This document shows, piece by piece, positions 62,399-64,000 of a DNA stretch of 64,000 nt. A model generated the notes under the pieces. That model was not told the origin of the DNA, searched no databases, and saw only the letters and a list, made by a program, of their open reading frames with translations. How positions within the stretch are numbered: position 1 is the stretch's first letter; each line of letters starts with the position of its first letter. Source of the stretch: Casuarius casuarius (Eukaryota; Chordata; Aves; Casuariiformes; Casuariidae); contig PTFA01000302.1 in NCBI GenBank assembly GCA_003342895.1, forward strand, positions 883,959 through 947,958, read 5' to 3'. Made by a program: the position numbers and the translations under genes.

Positions 62399-64000
62399 TC
62401 CTTGCCTCAGGATGCCATGGGTGCTAGAAGATCATCGGGCTGCTCAGGGAGACTAGACACAGTCAGAGAAAAGGAATCCCTCGAGGGTTACAAAATACAC
62501 CAAAAGTACATCTGGTTCAGGAAGCCCCTGAACCAGAAACAGTTTGAGGATGAAGAGGTACTGTGGTAAGCTTTATATGCTTGTCCTGTTTTAATGCTCT
62601 TCCTCACACCACCCATTTTCTTTTATTTCTGTCAGAGAGAGGACACCGGAGGTTTAGTTTGATTCAGGACAGCTGCTCTTGTGTTACATCGATCAAAATA
62701 ATTTACAGTTAAGTGTCATACTTGTCCAACTGTTTCAGTCAAAAAAATCGACGCAAACATAAGACCCTGAAAAAAAAAATTTATACCCAAACGCTTTTCT
62801 TTGACACAGCAGTCACAAAATACTTCAATTTTCCATTACAAAATCATTTTTACTGTTTAAAAATTTGCTTGCGCAGTGTATGAAGTGATACAACGACTAG
62901 TTAGCTCACAGACTCATAACCACCCACGGACAAACACGGACCTCTAAAGCTAGGCAGATTCTCGGGGCAATAAAGCCTTGGCCAAGTCCTCTGCTGCATC
63001 TGACCTGTCAGAAGCACCTGAATTCTCCAGTCTAAAGCTAGCTACATCTGAGCACAGACAGCACTTCATGCAGCAACACAGAAATTAAGTGCAATTCAGT
63101 TGTGTGTGTTTTTATCGATTGTGAAGTCCTCATTGACCTCACTGGAAAAACATGAACCTACATCTAATGGCAGAATAAGATTTACGGTGAAGGCATTGAG
63201 GAGAACATGATGGGAAAAACAAAAAGAAAACCAAATAAACTAAAAACCCACCGAGGAATGCTGACCTTGTGCTTGAGTCAGGGATACAAGCAGAAAGCGG
63301 TAGCAAGATACTGAAGGAGTTACTGGTCGCTTCAGTGAACAGGTTTCTCATGGGTTTCATCTTGCACGCCAAGCAAGTGTCCAAACAGGCAAGAGGAACA
63401 GGTGGAACAGGGTGAGCTTCTGCCTGTTATGCTAATGGAAAACAAATGCGCAAAAAATGGCACTAGCAGAGGAATACTACTTCAAAGTAAAGAAAATAGT
63501 TACAGAAAAGTATCTTCAAAGAACCATGTGAATTTCTTCACAAAGGCATTATTTTCCCCACTCTGTACAGATGGCTGATATTACTCCCTGCATATTTAAA
63601 GCTGACAGATTTTTAGGACAGCAAGTAAGGGAACAAAAGAGATTCTGACATCTCATTCTTCTGTTGCCATTTCAGGGACATTCTGAACTATGGGGGAAAA
63701 GGAGCATCTGGATTGTGCTGATGATTTCAACCTGCAGTTAGCACAATCCCAAGAAGTCACTCTTCATAGAAACCAGTGTCCTGTTACAGGGTGAAATTCT
63801 TCTCAAGGTGGTAGTTTAAGTGACAGCCTTTGTTGTGGGGTCTTCATCAGCTCTCAACAGCAAAATCAAATCTGTAGATTCGTTTCCTCTTTTGCAGCTC
63901 AGTGATAACATTTCACAGAAAAGAAAAACAATATAAAGAGAAGAGGTTATTTTTTCCCCCCATTTTGTTCTTTACTCGTTTCCACCTTTTCCATTTCCAT

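Larger units (their letters stand above)
57816..64000 (-). other. PALM2: PALM2 intron upstream of exon 57735-57815 (partial)
   Basis: This is the 3' part of the intron that follows the first coding exon. I saw no match to the expected first-exon peptide (start of paralemmin, ending before EKRKRQ) on the minus strand, so that exon should be beyond 64000. The stretch holds a TC repeat next to the acceptor, a TG/TA/GATA repeat at 60049-60093, two copies of an ancient dispersed repeat (about 58333 and 60640) and a short GGTA repeat at 62373-62398. The remainder shows nothing I can classify. Confidence 0.8.

Overview
This window is intronic vertebrate DNA, most likely from a bird. It lies within PALM2 (paralemmin-2; the PALM2AKAP2 locus), which is read on the minus strand. 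Two consecutive coding exons with consensus splice sites support the gene call: 57735-57815 (81 bp) and 42249-42379 (131 bp). They join in frame and encode the conserved N-terminal paralemmin coiled coil. The first coding exon would lie upstream, beyond 64000. I did not find the exon that follows 42249, so the gene probably continues past position 1 with at least 42 kb of intron. Evidence for a bird or reptile is a CR1 LINE 3' end with the typical ATGATTCTGTG tail (50745-51080), two older CR1 copies on the minus strand (about 22800-25150), and low overall repeat content. Human PALM2AKAP2 is on 9q31, a region largely homologous to the avian Z, so Z linkage is likely but not shown here.

Layout by coordinate. 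1-42248 is one intron. It holds CpG/GC-enriched patches (about 1270-1640 and 26760-27330), two adjacent old CR1 copies, copies of an ancient dispersed repeat, microsatellites, several short perfect hairpins and G-quadruplex motifs. 42249-42379 is an exon. 42380-57734 is a 15.4-kb intron. It carries a long CA/TG alternating tract within 0.5 kb of each end, a CR1 3' fragment, and a small CpG-dense patch at 55525-55690. 57735-57815 is an exon preceded (in the sense direction) by a TC repeat. 57816-64000 is the start of a further intron.

No operon, bacterial gene, CRISPR array, complete tRNA/rRNA or intact mobile element is present. The many short ORFs look like chance open frames. I found no new multigene system. 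The most useful leads are possible UG-repeat and TC-repeat splicing elements around the PALM2 exons, sense-strand G-quadruplexes, CpG-dense intronic patches that could be alternative promoters, and an ancient dispersed repeat recognisable from several copies within the window.
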